This document shows, piece after piece, positions 31,168 through 43,289 of a stretch of 64,000 nt of DNA. The notes beneath the pieces were generated by a model. It ran no database searches. It had not been told where the DNA came from and worked only from the letters and a program-made list of their open reading frames with translations. Every line of letters starts with the position of its first letter. Position 1 is the first letter of the stretch. A program made the translations under genes and the position numbers. Source of the DNA: Nemertoderma westbladi (lineage: Eukaryota > Xenacoelomorpha > Nemertodermatida > Nemertodermatidae); NCBI GenBank assembly GCA_032718475.1, contig JAUCBJ010005434.1:1-64000 (forward strand), written 5' to 3'.

Positions 31168-33637
31168 GGGCGCATTAGCCAATATATATCGGCCTTCCCC
31201 AAGGTGACCTTTACTAACAGGCCTTGCATCCCAGAAAACTGCTAAATTAGCCTAGGCCAGCTCGCCCTCATCAAAAATGGCAAGAGATTTCCTAGTATTG
31301 TTATTCAATAGGGAAAGCCCAACTAACAAGAAAGTACATTCTGTGCCAAGTTTACTCTGCTATGTTAGGTGGTGGGCCTTCCGAATAAATTATAATTACA
31401 GTGTGCTGCAGTCCACTTTGGATAATTAAATTTGATAACAAATTAACTGTGATTTTTGTACGCAAAGTTGTTCAATGGAGTGGGACTCAACTGCGCCCAT
31501 GTGAAGAATACAAGGATTTCACTTTTCATTCGACTTTTTATTGGAATTTTATATATGAAGATTTTTCATTTATTTTAATTTATCTTTATTAAGTGTTTTA
31601 TAACACTTATTTCTGCCTTATGTTATTGTAACGAATAATTATAAATTATACTGAAGTTGTTATTGTTGTTGTATTGCTTTTAACATAGGTTTGTTTGCTA
31701 ACCCTGATATAGAATTGTCTCTGGGACCGGATTCACCCCAACTTGCGGGATTTGCGTACTCTCCGACACCCAGGATAGCGTGAACCCCTGACAACACCCA
31801 TGCCGATTCGTCTTCATATATCATCCATCTGAAACATAATGGGAATGTTGTTAAATATCATACCTTTTGGTACTAACTACCTATCTACGGGATTTCTGGA
31901 GCCCATGGAGGCCACATGGGTCTAGTGATGGTTCGGAGCTGCGTTTACCATAGGTTGGGTTGTATATAGTAATATTTATTACCAATAATGTAGAGTTTTG
32001 ACAGGACAGAATGGCCTTAGATGGCATTATATCTAATTATTTATTTAACCCGAGTTAAATGTTTTTTACCCAATATTCATTAGTAAATTACAATCTGGTG
32101 AGGCCAAATACTCCTGCATCACATACGATATAGGTCCTTAACTCAGGACCAAAAGGTTACTTATCCCATAGCCAATGCGTTCCAAATTATATGCAGAAAT
32201 AATTTAGAATAAATTAGAAGAAATTTCTTAGACTCGATGTTGTAAATCTATGCGGGTCTCAATGTACCATACGTCTAATGTATATTCGTAACCTAATGGT
32301 GGATTTATATGTAACAGACATATAAATATTGTTGAAAGCAAAATCCAAAATATAGTTGCAATTAATTTCAGCTATAAACATACATTCCACCTTCTTCCTC
32401 CTGATAAACCCAATAAATTGTCGTACTGATCGATATTTGTAATATTTAGATTTGCATGTAAATAGAGGCAGAATCCCCTAAGGCGAATTTTTTCGATTTT
32501 CATGTTTTTGACTTTTTGGGTAATTCGATATCGGCTTTTTCGTCTGGCAGAACCCCGAAGCTTTTCTACCAGCCATTTTTAAGTTAAGCCAAAGACAGTT
32601 CCCCGTAACTTATGCCCACTTCGAGGCACAACCCCACAAGTCAATAATTGGCTTGCAAAACACCGTAAATTCAACTATATGAAATTCAGTCCATCTGGTA
32701 AAACCCCTTAATTCAGAAAAACCAATCTGTAAAACTACTTAAATCAGAAATAATAACCTGGCAAAACCCTGTGATTTCTCATTTATATACTATACTGGTT
32801 TGTATTGGGGCCAGGACACAAACATTAATGAGGGAACACAAACATTAATGAGGGACACAAATATTAATCAGCAGGGATACAAACATTAATGTAGGACTTG
32901 GAAGCAAGGGGGGCACTTGATGCAAATTACAGTAACAACAAAACAATAGACGAAAGTCAATAGGCTACGGTTACAGTTATATTTTTTTATTTTGTCAAAG
33001 TGCATTAAATGTTGCACATCCATTAAAACATCATACGACAGTAGATCAAACAACAATATCCAATAGACATCAATAACCAACAAGACAACAATCAATAGAC
33101 ATTCGACATAAAAATTTGTGTGCCCAGGTCACTGGTGGAAACATATTAAGATTAATTAACATATTATTATTATTATATACATTGGTGGAAATATTTGGCT
33201 ATAATACTACATTGATAACCTGAAAAAGATCGCCCCCCCCCCCCCCCCCCCCCCTACTTAATCAATAGACATTGAACACATAATTTATTTAACAAAATTA
33301 ATTTGAAAAATGGTTAGAATAAATAATCCATAAATATTCAATGGCTCTGAAATGTGTATTCCGTATTACTCAGTCTATCTATACTCTATACATTATAATC
33401 CAAACGTTTAAGGAACTGGTAGAATTGTACTAAATCCAATCGGTGGATTCGATACTCAAATGTGTGAAGGAAGTCCGAGTCAATGGAAACGGTTGGGATA
33501 TGATAACTCGTGGAGCCTGAATGGCAATCTCGTGTCTCTACGCTGAATGCTTTCTAGTAAGATAGTTTAACCACCTCTATTAGGCAATCAAATATCGTTC
33601 ATCGTTCTGTCGTTTCTAACAGCGCTTTGCAGCAATG
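31168..33637. other. non-coding region with small repeats
   Basis: No gene recognised. It includes a roughly 20-bp repeat (ACACAAACATTAATGAGGGA and variants, four copies, 32815-32895) and a run of 22 C (33233-33254). A GT-rich part at 31660-31830 could be a decayed LTR edge, but no partner was found. Confidence 0.45.
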
Positions 33638-33957
33638 CATAAGCGACTACGTCGCCACTAGTTCCGGTATCATTGTTAGCATTTTGTCGAATCCGCACTT
33701 ATCCTCAGACTCGAGCAACCCCACCCCACCCCCCCCCCCCCCTCCCCTTTTATTGATAATACATAAGCGACTACGTCGCCACTAGTTCCGGTATCATTGT
33801 TAGCATTTTGTCGAATCCGCACTTATCCTCAGACTCGAGCAACCCCACCCCACCCCCCCCCCCTCCCCTTTTATTGATAATACATAAGCGACTACGTCGC
33901 CACTAGTTCCGGTATCATTGTTAGCATTTTGTCGAATCCGCACTTATCCTCAGACGA
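33638..33957. repeat. tandem repeat, 124/121 bp, 2.6 units
   Basis: Units at 33638-33761 and 33762-33882 and a partial third to about 33957 are almost identical, each with a poly-C tract near its end (CCCCACCCC then 9-14 C). Differences are confined to the C-tract length and the last few bases. Confidence 0.93.
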
Positions 33958-34540
33958 GCATTAACACTCTAACCGTTGGTCGATTCCTCCTTGACTGTAA
34001 ACATCTGATACGACTGATACAAGGTCATTCTCCTCATACCTGAACCCACCATATTTTTGTATAGGGGCCTACGTACATCATTTTCTTCCATTGTTAGTAC
34101 CATCGTAGTAGGCTTATTGGAACATTGTCATGGGTTTGGTACTGGCTCCGGGTACCCCCGTTCGCCATATTCGCTGCTCCCTGTCGCTTGTCATTGTCCC
34201 AGGTACTATCAGTTCGCCGTATAAATAAGCAAGTATACAACAATAGTGCTGGAATACTTGTACCGGTAACTGCTGCACTGTACTACAGTACTAATGTAGC
34301 AGTACCTGCTAACAAACTTCCTATTTACACAGAGATAGTATTGGGTATCTGAATGATGATATCAATGGGATTCCAAGGCATGCAGTGACGTCACGACCAA
34401 TCACAGATCGTTTTCAAATTTTTAAAAATTTTTATACTGAAAACACCAATATCTCGGCTATTTTAGCATATATTGAATTCTGTAAACGTCATTGTGTTTC
34501 CATGATCTTATTGCATCTAATTAATCTGGTTTTGAATTTG
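33958..34540. other. non-coding sequence before the GC-rich LINE fragment
   Basis: No recognisable coding motif; composition shifts sharply to GC-rich at about 34545. Confidence 0.4.
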
Positions 34541-35398
34541 AGTCCTAGGTTAGTCGCCCTCCAAGCCATCCCTGCTGATCGACGCCGCACGGTGGAACGT
34601 ACGGTATCCCACAAGACGGGGGGTTGGTTAACGGCTCAGCCCTCCGTGGTAGACCACACGGACCTGGACCCGGAGGTATTCCGGGACAACCTTGCCCTGA
34701 GGTATGGTCTGACGCCGCCGGGCCTCCCGGCAAAGTGTGAGGGGTGTGGGGACCCGTTCACAACAACCCACGCACTTAATTGCAAGTCGGGAGGCCTTGT
34801 TATAAAGCGGCACGATGAGGTGCGTGAGGTTTTTGGTGATCTCATCGCGTCCGCCTTTGGCGGCTCGTCGGTCCAGAGGGAGGTAACACTGTCCACTGGT
34901 TACCTGGACAGACTGGGTCGCGAGGTCGGTGGGGTCAGGGCTGATCTTTTGGCGCGAGGAGTCTGGGCCAATCAGAGGGTGGCGTCTTTCGACATTGCGG
35001 TTGTAAACGCCGACGCCGACGCCCCCTCTTATTCCAACCGGTCCGTAGACTCCATTCTAGAACAACGGGTTCGCGCCAAGAAGGTCCATTATAGCGCGGT
35101 GTGCGAGGACAGGAGGATCTCCTTCACCCCCCTAGTAGGTACCACCGACGGGGTGTGGTGCAAGGAGGCAGAGATCCTGATCTGCCACCTCGCTGAGACC
35201 CTCGTTGCCCAGCGGCAGGGGATGCGGGAACGTGGCCTTGCTTGCGTTTGCGTCCTTGGGGGAGTTCGGAGGCGGCTTCAGTTCGCGCTCCTCCGCTCCA
35301 ACTCCCTGTGTTTGCGTGGGGGTCGGCGGTCCTGGAGGTGTCTCGGGTTCGGGGACGGAGCTGGTCTGCGTGGGTCTGACTTACCAGATAATTATTGA
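34541..35398 (+). pseudogene. C-terminal restriction-like endonuclease domain of a retroelement
   Basis: A single open frame of about 285 residues, much richer in G and C than its flanks. It has CEGCGDPFTTTHALNC (a Cys2-His-Cys knuckle), VIKRHDEVRE, and RADLLARGVWANQRVASFDI, where two Asp about 16 apart resemble a PD-(D/E)XK-type nuclease core, followed by APSY. Order and spacing resemble the region after RT in R2/HERO-type LINEs with restriction-like endonuclease. RT itself is absent, so this would be a 5'-truncated copy. The open frame upstream of 34541 is low-complexity. Clade assignment is tentative. Confidence 0.55.
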
Positions 35399-35961
35399 TT
35401 TGGTGGTGGCATTCTTGCTATTCCTTGGTGGTGCGATTTTTAATTGCTTTTAATTGTTTGTTCGTTACTTTAATATTGTGTTATCCTGTACAAGTTTTGA
35501 ATTTGAGTCGTGAACCCCATTATGAACAATTGCGAATCTAATTTTATTTTTTATTTGTAGTTAGTTGTGCACTTAAACAATCTAGAACAACCTAAAAATG
35601 ACGCGGTGACATACTGGAAATGTAATAGCCGAATCTACATAGTAAATGTATTATGTTTGCACATGTATATAGAGCCTACTGAGAAATAATGTCGCACTGC
35701 GATATCAAGTTTGAAAATTTGCCGCACTGGCGATTTGGTAGTGCGAAATTAATTCCATACAAATAAATAAAAAGTACAATCATTTGGTTACTTTTATTTT
35801 GTGGTAGGCCAATATATTCAAGCAAAATGTAAGATTTCAAGCATAAAAGATTTTGTATCTTTGGATAAAGATTTACAAATAGAATGTTCTAGAATATGGT
35901 TCATTTATTAAATATTATATATTGCCTTCAGCGATTTAGAAAACATGTATCCTTGAATCGT
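35399..35961. other. AT-rich, probably 3' UTR of the preceding fragment plus spacer
   Basis: No coding motif. A TTTTTAATTGC duplication follows the stop codon. Confidence 0.35.
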
Positions 35962-38900
35962 CCATCAGGTCAGGTCAGGTATTCTAGGTCATTGATCAAG
36001 AAAACTTGCCACCTCCATGCAGCATAAAGGAGGTGCCACCTGTAGCTGCATAGACCCTCTTACTAGGGCAAATCTGGTCCTGTAACTAGGACCCCCTTCG
36101 TTCTGGGATAAGGACGCCCTTGGTCCTGGATTAAGGACCCATATACTTGGCTGCAGGGGTATATGGCCTGACCAGGCAGATGGTGATCTACCAATGGCTG
36201 GTTAGGAATAGAGTGTTCTCATGTCCACTCTGAGGGCACTTCACTGCGACCTGCACCTGGCAGCAAGGGTACAGGGCATGACCCAGCAGATGAGCTGCAA
36301 CAGCCAATGGTGGGTCATGTACGCCAGAGTAGATATGGGTGATGGGCCTCATATCTGACTCCATTGCGACACCCACCCTGTGGAATGGCAAACCAGGGTG
36401 TGGTATTTGCCCCGAGAGCTGACTCGGCAAAAAAGCACCCCCCAACCCCCACTATGGATTACATTAGCAATGCGGAGGTCCGGCCACTAGAGGCCAGTGG
36501 AATTACCGGACACAATCGGCCTCACAGGCGTCAGTTAACTCCTGACCGGCTGCCTGTCTCACCCCCTACTGGAGAGAGAGCAGCCAACAATTCTTTGAGT
36601 CCCTTTCCTGATGACCTTTCTGGCCCAAACCCTGGGTCACCAGGGAGGCCAGATTGTGATGGGGAGAGGGATTCTGGAGTTGGAGGCTACTCTCATGTTC
36701 CACCCCGACCAACAAAGCCATTGGTGAATCTGAGGCAAGTCACTAGACTAGCCTCAGTAAACACCCTAACACTCGGGTCCCCAATGCGACAAGGTGAGCT
36801 GACTGCCTTGGCAGATAAGCTTTCTCTTAGCGCAGTGGGTGTTCAAGAGCACCGAATGCAGACTGGACAGACTGATGAGGTTCTGATTAAGGACATGGGG
36901 AGCGGTTGGCGACTCGCCCTCACGTCAGCAGATGATAGTGGCAATGGTGGAATTGGTCTATTGATGAATCCAACTGCACATGCAGCATTGGACAAAATAG
37001 ACCAAATCTCTAACCGCATCATCCGTTGCCACTTCTCATGTTCTGGAAGACTGGCTAAGAAGTTTCCTAAGGTGGTTCTGATTGTGTGCTACTCTCCAAC
37101 TAGTGTTGCCCCTGTAGAGGAGGTGGAAAATTTCTACCACAATCTACAAGCAGCAACTGATGGAGTGGATCAGCATGCATTCTTAACATTCCTGGGAGAC
37201 TTTAATGCAAGTCTGCATCAATCACCTACATCGCCCTGGGTCTATAGCAATAGTGTTAACCGAAATTCTGTCCATCTTCAGGATTTTATCTCTGGAAATG
37301 GATTGTTTTCGGCTGGAACCCAGTTCAAGAAGCGAACTGGAAAGCTATGGACTCATAGTGGACCCAGTGGTCACAAGTCCCAGATAGACCATATTCTGTT
37401 TCGTAGGAAATACAGGAGCTCTATACAAGACTGTAATGCATTTACACTTCGACCCTTCTCCAGTGATCACCGCCTTATTGTGGCCAAGGTAAGACTTAGT
37501 CTGCGTGCTAGCAGAACAACGAAATCTGCCTTGCCACGGCATGACTGGTCCTCTCTGTTGCAACAGGCAAGTGTGAGATCCAGCTTCACACTACAGCTGA
37601 GCAACAGGTATGAGGCTCTTGCCTCTGAGGCGGCAGATCACTGTGAGGGCTATACTGCCTTTACAGAAGCAGTTAAGTTAGCAGCTGCAGAAACAGTTCC
37701 TGTATACCCTCGAAACAGGAAAAGGGCCCCCTGGACTGACAACAAAATTCAGAAGTGCCGAAATGACCTCTATAAGGCGCAGAAAGAGTCCCGACCCAAA
37801 CAGACTACAGCGGCCAAGAATGCAGTTAAAGCTGCATCTAGGTCCCTGAACAGGCAGTACTCTGTTAATCTACCGGAGCTAATAAACCAACAGGTTAATG
37901 CCATCAATGATGCTGACGACAGCAGGCAATCATCCCAGGCATGGAAATCGATCAATCTTCTTACTGGGCGGAAAAGCCAACCAACCACCAAGGTTAAGGC
38001 TGAATCACCAGCCGATCGCCTCAATGGTTGGAAAGCCCACTTTGAAAAGCTCCTCAATAATGACAGGGTTTGCCTGATAACTTTATAGAAGTAAAAGTGT
38101 CTGAGTCTGTACTCCCAGATATTCCCATTGGCGATATCTCCTTTGCAGAAGTGAAGGCTGCTGCAAAGAGCATTAAGACCAATCGTGCCAGTGGAGTAGA
38201 TGGTGTTCCCCCTGAGGTCTTTAAAATACCTGAGTGTTTAAAGCTCATCTATCCCATCATAGTAGACATTTACCGTACAACAAGAGTCCCACAAGAAATG
38301 AAAACAAATAAGTTGGTGCCAGTTCCCAAGAAGGGCAACCTAACACTCTATGGTTCTTTTCGGGGAATCTCATTGATCTCGATTGCTGCAAAACTATACA
38401 ATAGAATTCTATTAAATCGCATCAGGGATCCCATTGAGAGACTGCTACGTGGAAATCAGAATGGGTTCCGTAAAGGTCGTGGGACCATGGAGCCCATTTT
38501 GGCACTTAGAAGGATAATTGAAGAGTTATCAAAAAAGAAAGACAGGCATCTGGCTGTTATCTTTGTTTACTTCTTCAAGGCCTTTGATTCAGTCTCTCGT
38601 TCACGTATGTTCAGCATACTTTCATTATATGGGATTCCTGATGAAATTATTGCAGCAATCAGATCAGTATACGATGGTTCGACAACATTTGTGTCTACTG
38701 TTGATGGTGATACAGAACCATTTGAAGTGTTATGGGGCGTCCTCCAAGGAGACACACTTGCACCATTCTTGTTCATTATTGTGGTTGACTATGTTCTACG
38801 CATGTCCTTAGATCATCATAATGATGATGGGGTGATGATAACTCCACCTACTGGCTCCAAAAGTCGAGGAAATCCTGCCAAGTACCTAACTGATCTAGAC

Positions 38901-39712
38901 TTTGCTGATGACTTAGGAGTACTCTCAGAATCATTAGAGGGAGCCCAGCGGCTCCTCAGCTCATTAGAACATGCTGCTTCTAGTGTTGGTCTTTTTATTA
39001 ACTCCAGAAAGACCAAAATTCTGACAGTTAACTTTGAAAGTCCTCAGCAAGTCTCTGATCGGATGAGCATAAGCTCAAAGGATGGTATGCTTGAGCATGT
39101 GGACGACTTCTGTTACCTGGGATCATGGATCCGGAAGTCAGGTGAGGACCTTCGAATACGTAAGGGAAAGGCATGGGCAGCCTTGAATAGGCTTTCCAGG
39201 ATTTGGAAGTCACCTAGAGTTAATCGGAAACTTAAGGTCCGATTATTCAGAGCAGCAGTAGTTCCAGTACTCCTCTACGGGAGTCCATGCTGGGCTCTAA
39301 CTGCTGAGGACACCAAATCTCTGGATGGCACATTCACAAGAATGCTACGCCGGGTACATTGTGTCAAGTACAATGCACACATCTCCAACCAGACACTATA
39401 TAACATTGGAGGTGTCTCATTGATTCCCCCAAGCTTGACACTAGAACAAAATCGCCTCCGCTTTGCAGGACATTGCTTTCGCCGTGAGGACCAGCCAGAG
39501 CAGCAGCCTCATGGAGTGAATAAGCATGGTGGACAGCCCATGACTTTCTTGAGACGCATCTTAAAGGACACTGGCCTTAAAGATGCGGATGATCTAGCAA
39601 ATGTCATGGGTGATAGGGAGTTGTGGCGGTGCAATTTTGTTGACAAGCCGGCACAGCATTCTTAAAAATGCAGCTGCAATGCAGCATGCCGATCCTAGTA
39701 GTAGTAGTCCAT
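35962..39712 (+). mobile_element. near-complete RTE/RTEX-like LINE
   Basis: A GC-richer leader of about 420 bp precedes a single long coding region for endonuclease and RT with one frameshift. The 3' end is a short TAGTAGTAGTAG tail (about 39697-39707), typical of RTE-like families. Related to, but a different subfamily from, the LINE copies at 11, 45 and 62 kb. Ends are estimated. Confidence 0.82.
36385..39665 (+). pseudogene. LINE ORF2: APE endonuclease plus reverse transcriptase, one frameshift
   Basis: Frame 36385-38088 holds an AP-endonuclease: SVNTLTLG, VQEHRMQTG, GGIGLLM, YSPTSV, LGDFNASL, SQIDHILF and SSDHRLIVAKV. Frame 38070-39665 holds the RT: RASGVDGVPPEVFK, KGNLTLYGSFRGISLISIAA, QNGFRKGRGTMEPI, GVLQGDTLAPFLF, LDFADDLGVLS and DDFCYLGSWI. 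The two join by one frameshift near 38070. In motif A the sequence is FVYFFKAFDS, with Tyr (TAC 38568-38570) where RTs have Asp, so this copy should be catalytically dead even without the shift. The start at 36385 is chosen as the first ATG in frame. Confidence 0.88.
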
Positions 39713-39931
39713 AACGTCCAGTTAACAGCGAATTAACTGTATTCCAAGACATGGTGTCTCTGACTATTTATTAATGGATGATTTTGGGGCTACCTTTTCT
39801 AACATCACATTACATATTTATTGATCAAAAAAACATATATTAGACCCCGCATTGATATTTGTTTGGTGCAACTGTTCTTAAAAATTCAATGATATTTTAA
39901 TTGTGAATATTAAGTTACAATTTATACTTAC

Positions 39932-40198
39932 CGTCCACACTCAACTATAATACTAGAGACAGCATCATCAATTTGTAAATACGAAAATGGTATCGAGGCA
40001 AATCCATCGACAGTAATGTGGTAACCTTGAAAATTGTCATCAACATAAAACGTTATCCTCGGAGCCAAGCAATCACCTGTAATTGATGCTTTAATCTGGA
40101 GGATTGAGGACGCCGAATTATGATTGAGTGTAGGGGTAACCAAATCTGAATAAATGCCAGGATTGAGGATAATGCTATCGCCTTGATAGTTGGGTAAG
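39932..40198 (-). CDS. internal exon of a beta/gamma-crystallin-type protein (host gene)
   Basis: On the minus strand a 267-base open segment is bounded by an acceptor (TATTATAG) above 40198 and a perfect donor (GTAAGT) below 39932. It encodes two Greek-key motifs. The first has NYQGDSIILNPGIYSDL with a later SASSILQI. The second has ITFYVDDNFQGYHITVDGF with DDAVSSIIVECGR, the N/D-N/D-x-x-S/T-S calcium-site signature. Two motifs make one beta/gamma-crystallin domain, a calcium-binding or structural fold used in many secreted and lens proteins. Neighbouring exons were not identified; the RTE-like LINE lies where the next intron would be. Confidence 0.7.
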
Positions 40199-41283
40199 CT
40201 ATAATATTATATAACAAAATGTGAAATTTTAGAATAAAGCATTCCAATACCGACAAACATATACATACAAATGAATTACATGGTATTCCAGATCAAATAC
40301 ATTATATACTGTATGTAGAGTTAGCTATAGTCATAGTTCTATTAAATAATATAAATAATGACCAAGTCTAAGTTTGGATAACTATTGTGGGCTTCACTGG
40401 CTGACAAGAAAGAAAAAACGTGTTGTTGGGATGAATAATTTATTTTTAACTAGAAAGCCAGCAAGCTGGCTTTAAAACGAACCTGTCCCTCAAACCAGTA
40501 CTCTGAGTGAGCGAAAATGAAAACACGAAAATTGCCATCAACTCAACGATATAAACACCAACTGCTGGTACATGAGGGCCTAGTAAGCTACTACTATTTA
40601 TTGAATGGATAGCCCAAACTGCAGAGAAGTATATTACTTGCCAAATTTATTACTCTCTCACTCTATCCCAGACAGTAAACAAACACGTTGTGGGGTCTTC
40701 GAGCAGCACGTGTCCAAATGTTCAATGAATGAACAGCGACTAATTAACAAATTTATGAGAGACTCATTGACCAGCTACCGACAGATCAATATTGTGACAT
40801 ATATTTTAGTTTAATGTTTGATTCAATTAGAGGCACAAATTAAAAAGGCTACAAATATATAGGGGTGAATAATTAAATTAATCACCCATTAAAAGGTAGC
40901 CAAATATAAGTTGCAATCTATATAAATTTTTAAATTCAGTAGTGTGCGTGTGTTGTGTATTGATTCCGTAGATTTCATGTTGTAATAGCGTTCATTAATT
41001 TAATTTCTATTTAATTATTCAGGCATACTAATACCCACATTAAATTAGTTCGTGTGTGTTAAGTGTGTAATGGAGTGTGTAAGTGTGTAAGTGCAGTGGA
41101 CGTCATGCTGGAATACATGTTTTATTGGAAGGCTCTTGGAGTAGGTATACTGGTGGATAGTATTAATGACATTTATTGCTCTTCATGGCAAAAAATCCAT
41201 TCTGTACTGTAGATAGGCTGTATTGTAGACTGTATTGTTAGTGTTAGGTATATGGCGTAATGCCAACCACAGTACAGTAGTTC
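40199..41283. other. probable intronic, non-coding
   Basis: No coding motif in either strand. If the crystallin gene is real this is its upstream intron. Confidence 0.4.
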
Positions 41284-41822
41284 AGACTGACAGAGAGACC
41301 GACAGACAGACAGACTAGATTTATGTAAACGTGTAAACTGACATCAGAAATGAAATCAGCAACCCTTAAAACCCCCATAGCGAGAATGTTGGTTAGTTAG
41401 TATACTTTCTTAAGTTTTCACAGACTGACTGACAGAAAGACCGACAGCCAGACAGACTAGATTTTTTTAAACGTGAAAACTGACATCTAAAATAAAATCA
41501 GCACCCATTAAGACCCCCATAACGAGAATGTTAGTTAGTTTGTATTCTTTTTTAAGTTTTGACAGACTGACTGACTGACAGAAAGACCGACAAACAGACA
41601 GACTAGATTTATGTAAACCTGAAAACTGACATCAGAAATGAAATCAGCACCCCTTAAAACCCCCATAGCGAGAATGTTAGTTAATTTGAATTATCTTTTA
41701 AGTTTTGACAGACTGACTGACAGAATGACCGACAGACAGACAGACTAGATTTATGTAAACGTGAAAACTGACATCAGAAATGTAATCAGCACTCCTTAAA
41801 ACCCCCATAGCGAGAATGTTAG
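41284..41822. repeat. four-unit tandem repeat of about 140 bp
   Basis: Units starting at about 41284, 41422, 41564 and 41710 each contain a GACAGAC-rich head, GACTAGATTTATGTAAACGTGAAAACTGACATC and ACCCCCATAGCGAGAATGTTAG. They differ by several substitutions and 4-8 bp indels. Confidence 0.9.
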
Positions 41823-42474
41823 CGACAAGTTCTAATTATTAACCATATTTCGTAAGATATATTTTAAAACATTTATTTATTAATAATGCAATAACTGAAT
41901 AACCAGATAACGGAAAGACAAATCGAATTGAAACTTTTAATTACTAATAATAATTGTGGTGAGAGGTGATGGAAATCAAGAATATATGTTATGTTATAGA
42001 GCACGTGTTGGTAGGCACAGGCAAATGAATTGATGTCTGTTGAGATGTATTGAAGGAGCACTATTCCTTCTACTGGACTACTATGTCCTTGTGTACTAGC
42101 CTAGGCACTACTGGCTTGGTCAAAGACTTTAGCTTGCAGTAATGTAAAACTTCAAGAAATATTATTGGGCACGGCTGCCCTTGCCATGCCTTAGGCTCTA
42201 TGGGGGAGAATGGAATCAGCGTATGGATTTACAATGTTAATTATGTTTAAATCAATTAAAAATACATTTATTAACGCAAATCACTTGAAAAAATAAAAAA
42301 CTATAATGGGATGGGGTACATGGATTCCAGATATCTAATTTCAGTGCAAAATAACTTTAATCGTATGGTGCTAAACAATTAATTTCCATGGAGAGACCGT
42401 TCAAAATGACTCAACCATACAATTTAGCTGAAGATATTAACTTCGATTATGGCTTCCGACATTTATGGCTACCG
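41823..42474. other. non-coding
   Basis: Nothing recognised; AT-rich. Confidence 0.4.
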
Positions 42475-42494
42475 ACACACACACACACACACAC
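42475..42494. repeat. (AC)n microsatellite
   Basis: About ten AC units. Confidence 0.85.
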
Positions 42495-42995
42495 CTATAC
42501 GGGTTAACTATGGATTCTGTGGACAAGCTCACAACCAAGGGATCTGTGGACGTACTTATTTATTAAATATCTAGAGAACTATCCAATGAAAATCCTTCAA
42601 ATTTTCAAATTAGCTTCCTAATAAGTAATGGGAAATGTTTGCTTTTCAAAATTTAAAATTTTTCCAATATTTCAAAAATCATTTTTTTACATTCACTGTG
42701 CGGACATTGCTTTTGGTGACGTCATAATTATGTGTGTTGTGCCTGAGTGTGTTTAGTGATGTCCACAAACCCCAACTGGGGTCAAGACACATACGAAAAT
42801 TAATGTCCACAGTCCACAACTAGTGTAACACATACAGTATATGGGAAAGGAAACTGAAATGCTTTTTTTTATGCAACTTCATGGATATGATTCTAGTAAT
42901 TGGATTACTTGGCCAGGTCAGTACAGTACAAAGAGATAGTGTTCTTTTACACTCGTGAATAATTATTGTAAAAGTTAATTTTCCCTATTAGTTAC

Positions 42996-43289
42996 CTAAA
43001 AATACACCGCTGAAGTCGAAGACAAAACTCTTGAAATCCCAGTAGAGTTCTGGAACAGTATCGCGTTCATAAATCGCAGTTGGACAATCGCAAATTGTCG
43101 TAAGAGGCACACCATAACCCGCTTTGCTCTTCACGGTTTCCATTTCCGAATTTGTACATCCAGACCCACAGAATTTCATGAGGCGGGGAATAACTGTGTA
43201 TGTAGTCTCTGCGGGAGGCCGGCGGACACGTACCATCTCCTTAGTTGCCCGAGCAACCACCACCCCCTTACGTACTGGGCCAACAATCT
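42996..43289 (-). CDS. putative internal exon of an unrecognised host gene
   Basis: The minus-strand segment is open for 97 codons between an acceptor (TTTTAAATCAG above 43289) and a donor (TTTTTAG/GTAACT at 42996/42995). It is clearly GC-richer and more codon-like than its flanks. Visible features: an Arg-rich ATKEMVRVRRPP, a Cys pair FCGSGC, another CDC in TTICDCPTAIY, and an aromatic end LYWDFKSFVFDF. The splice phases (2 at its start, 1 at its end) do not match the crystallin exon (which needs two bases), so they are not adjacent exons, though they may belong to one gene. Family unknown. Confidence 0.5.

Noticed and set aside
34125-34352. Open frame before the GC-rich nuclease fragment
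   Set aside because: Sequence is low in coding character, lacks motifs and does not join the nuclease frame.
39932-43289. Crystallin exon and the 43-kb exon as directly adjacent exons of one transcript
   Set aside because: The phase left by the 43-kb exon (one base) does not complete the codon opened by the crystallin exon (one base), so at least one exon must intervene or they are separate.
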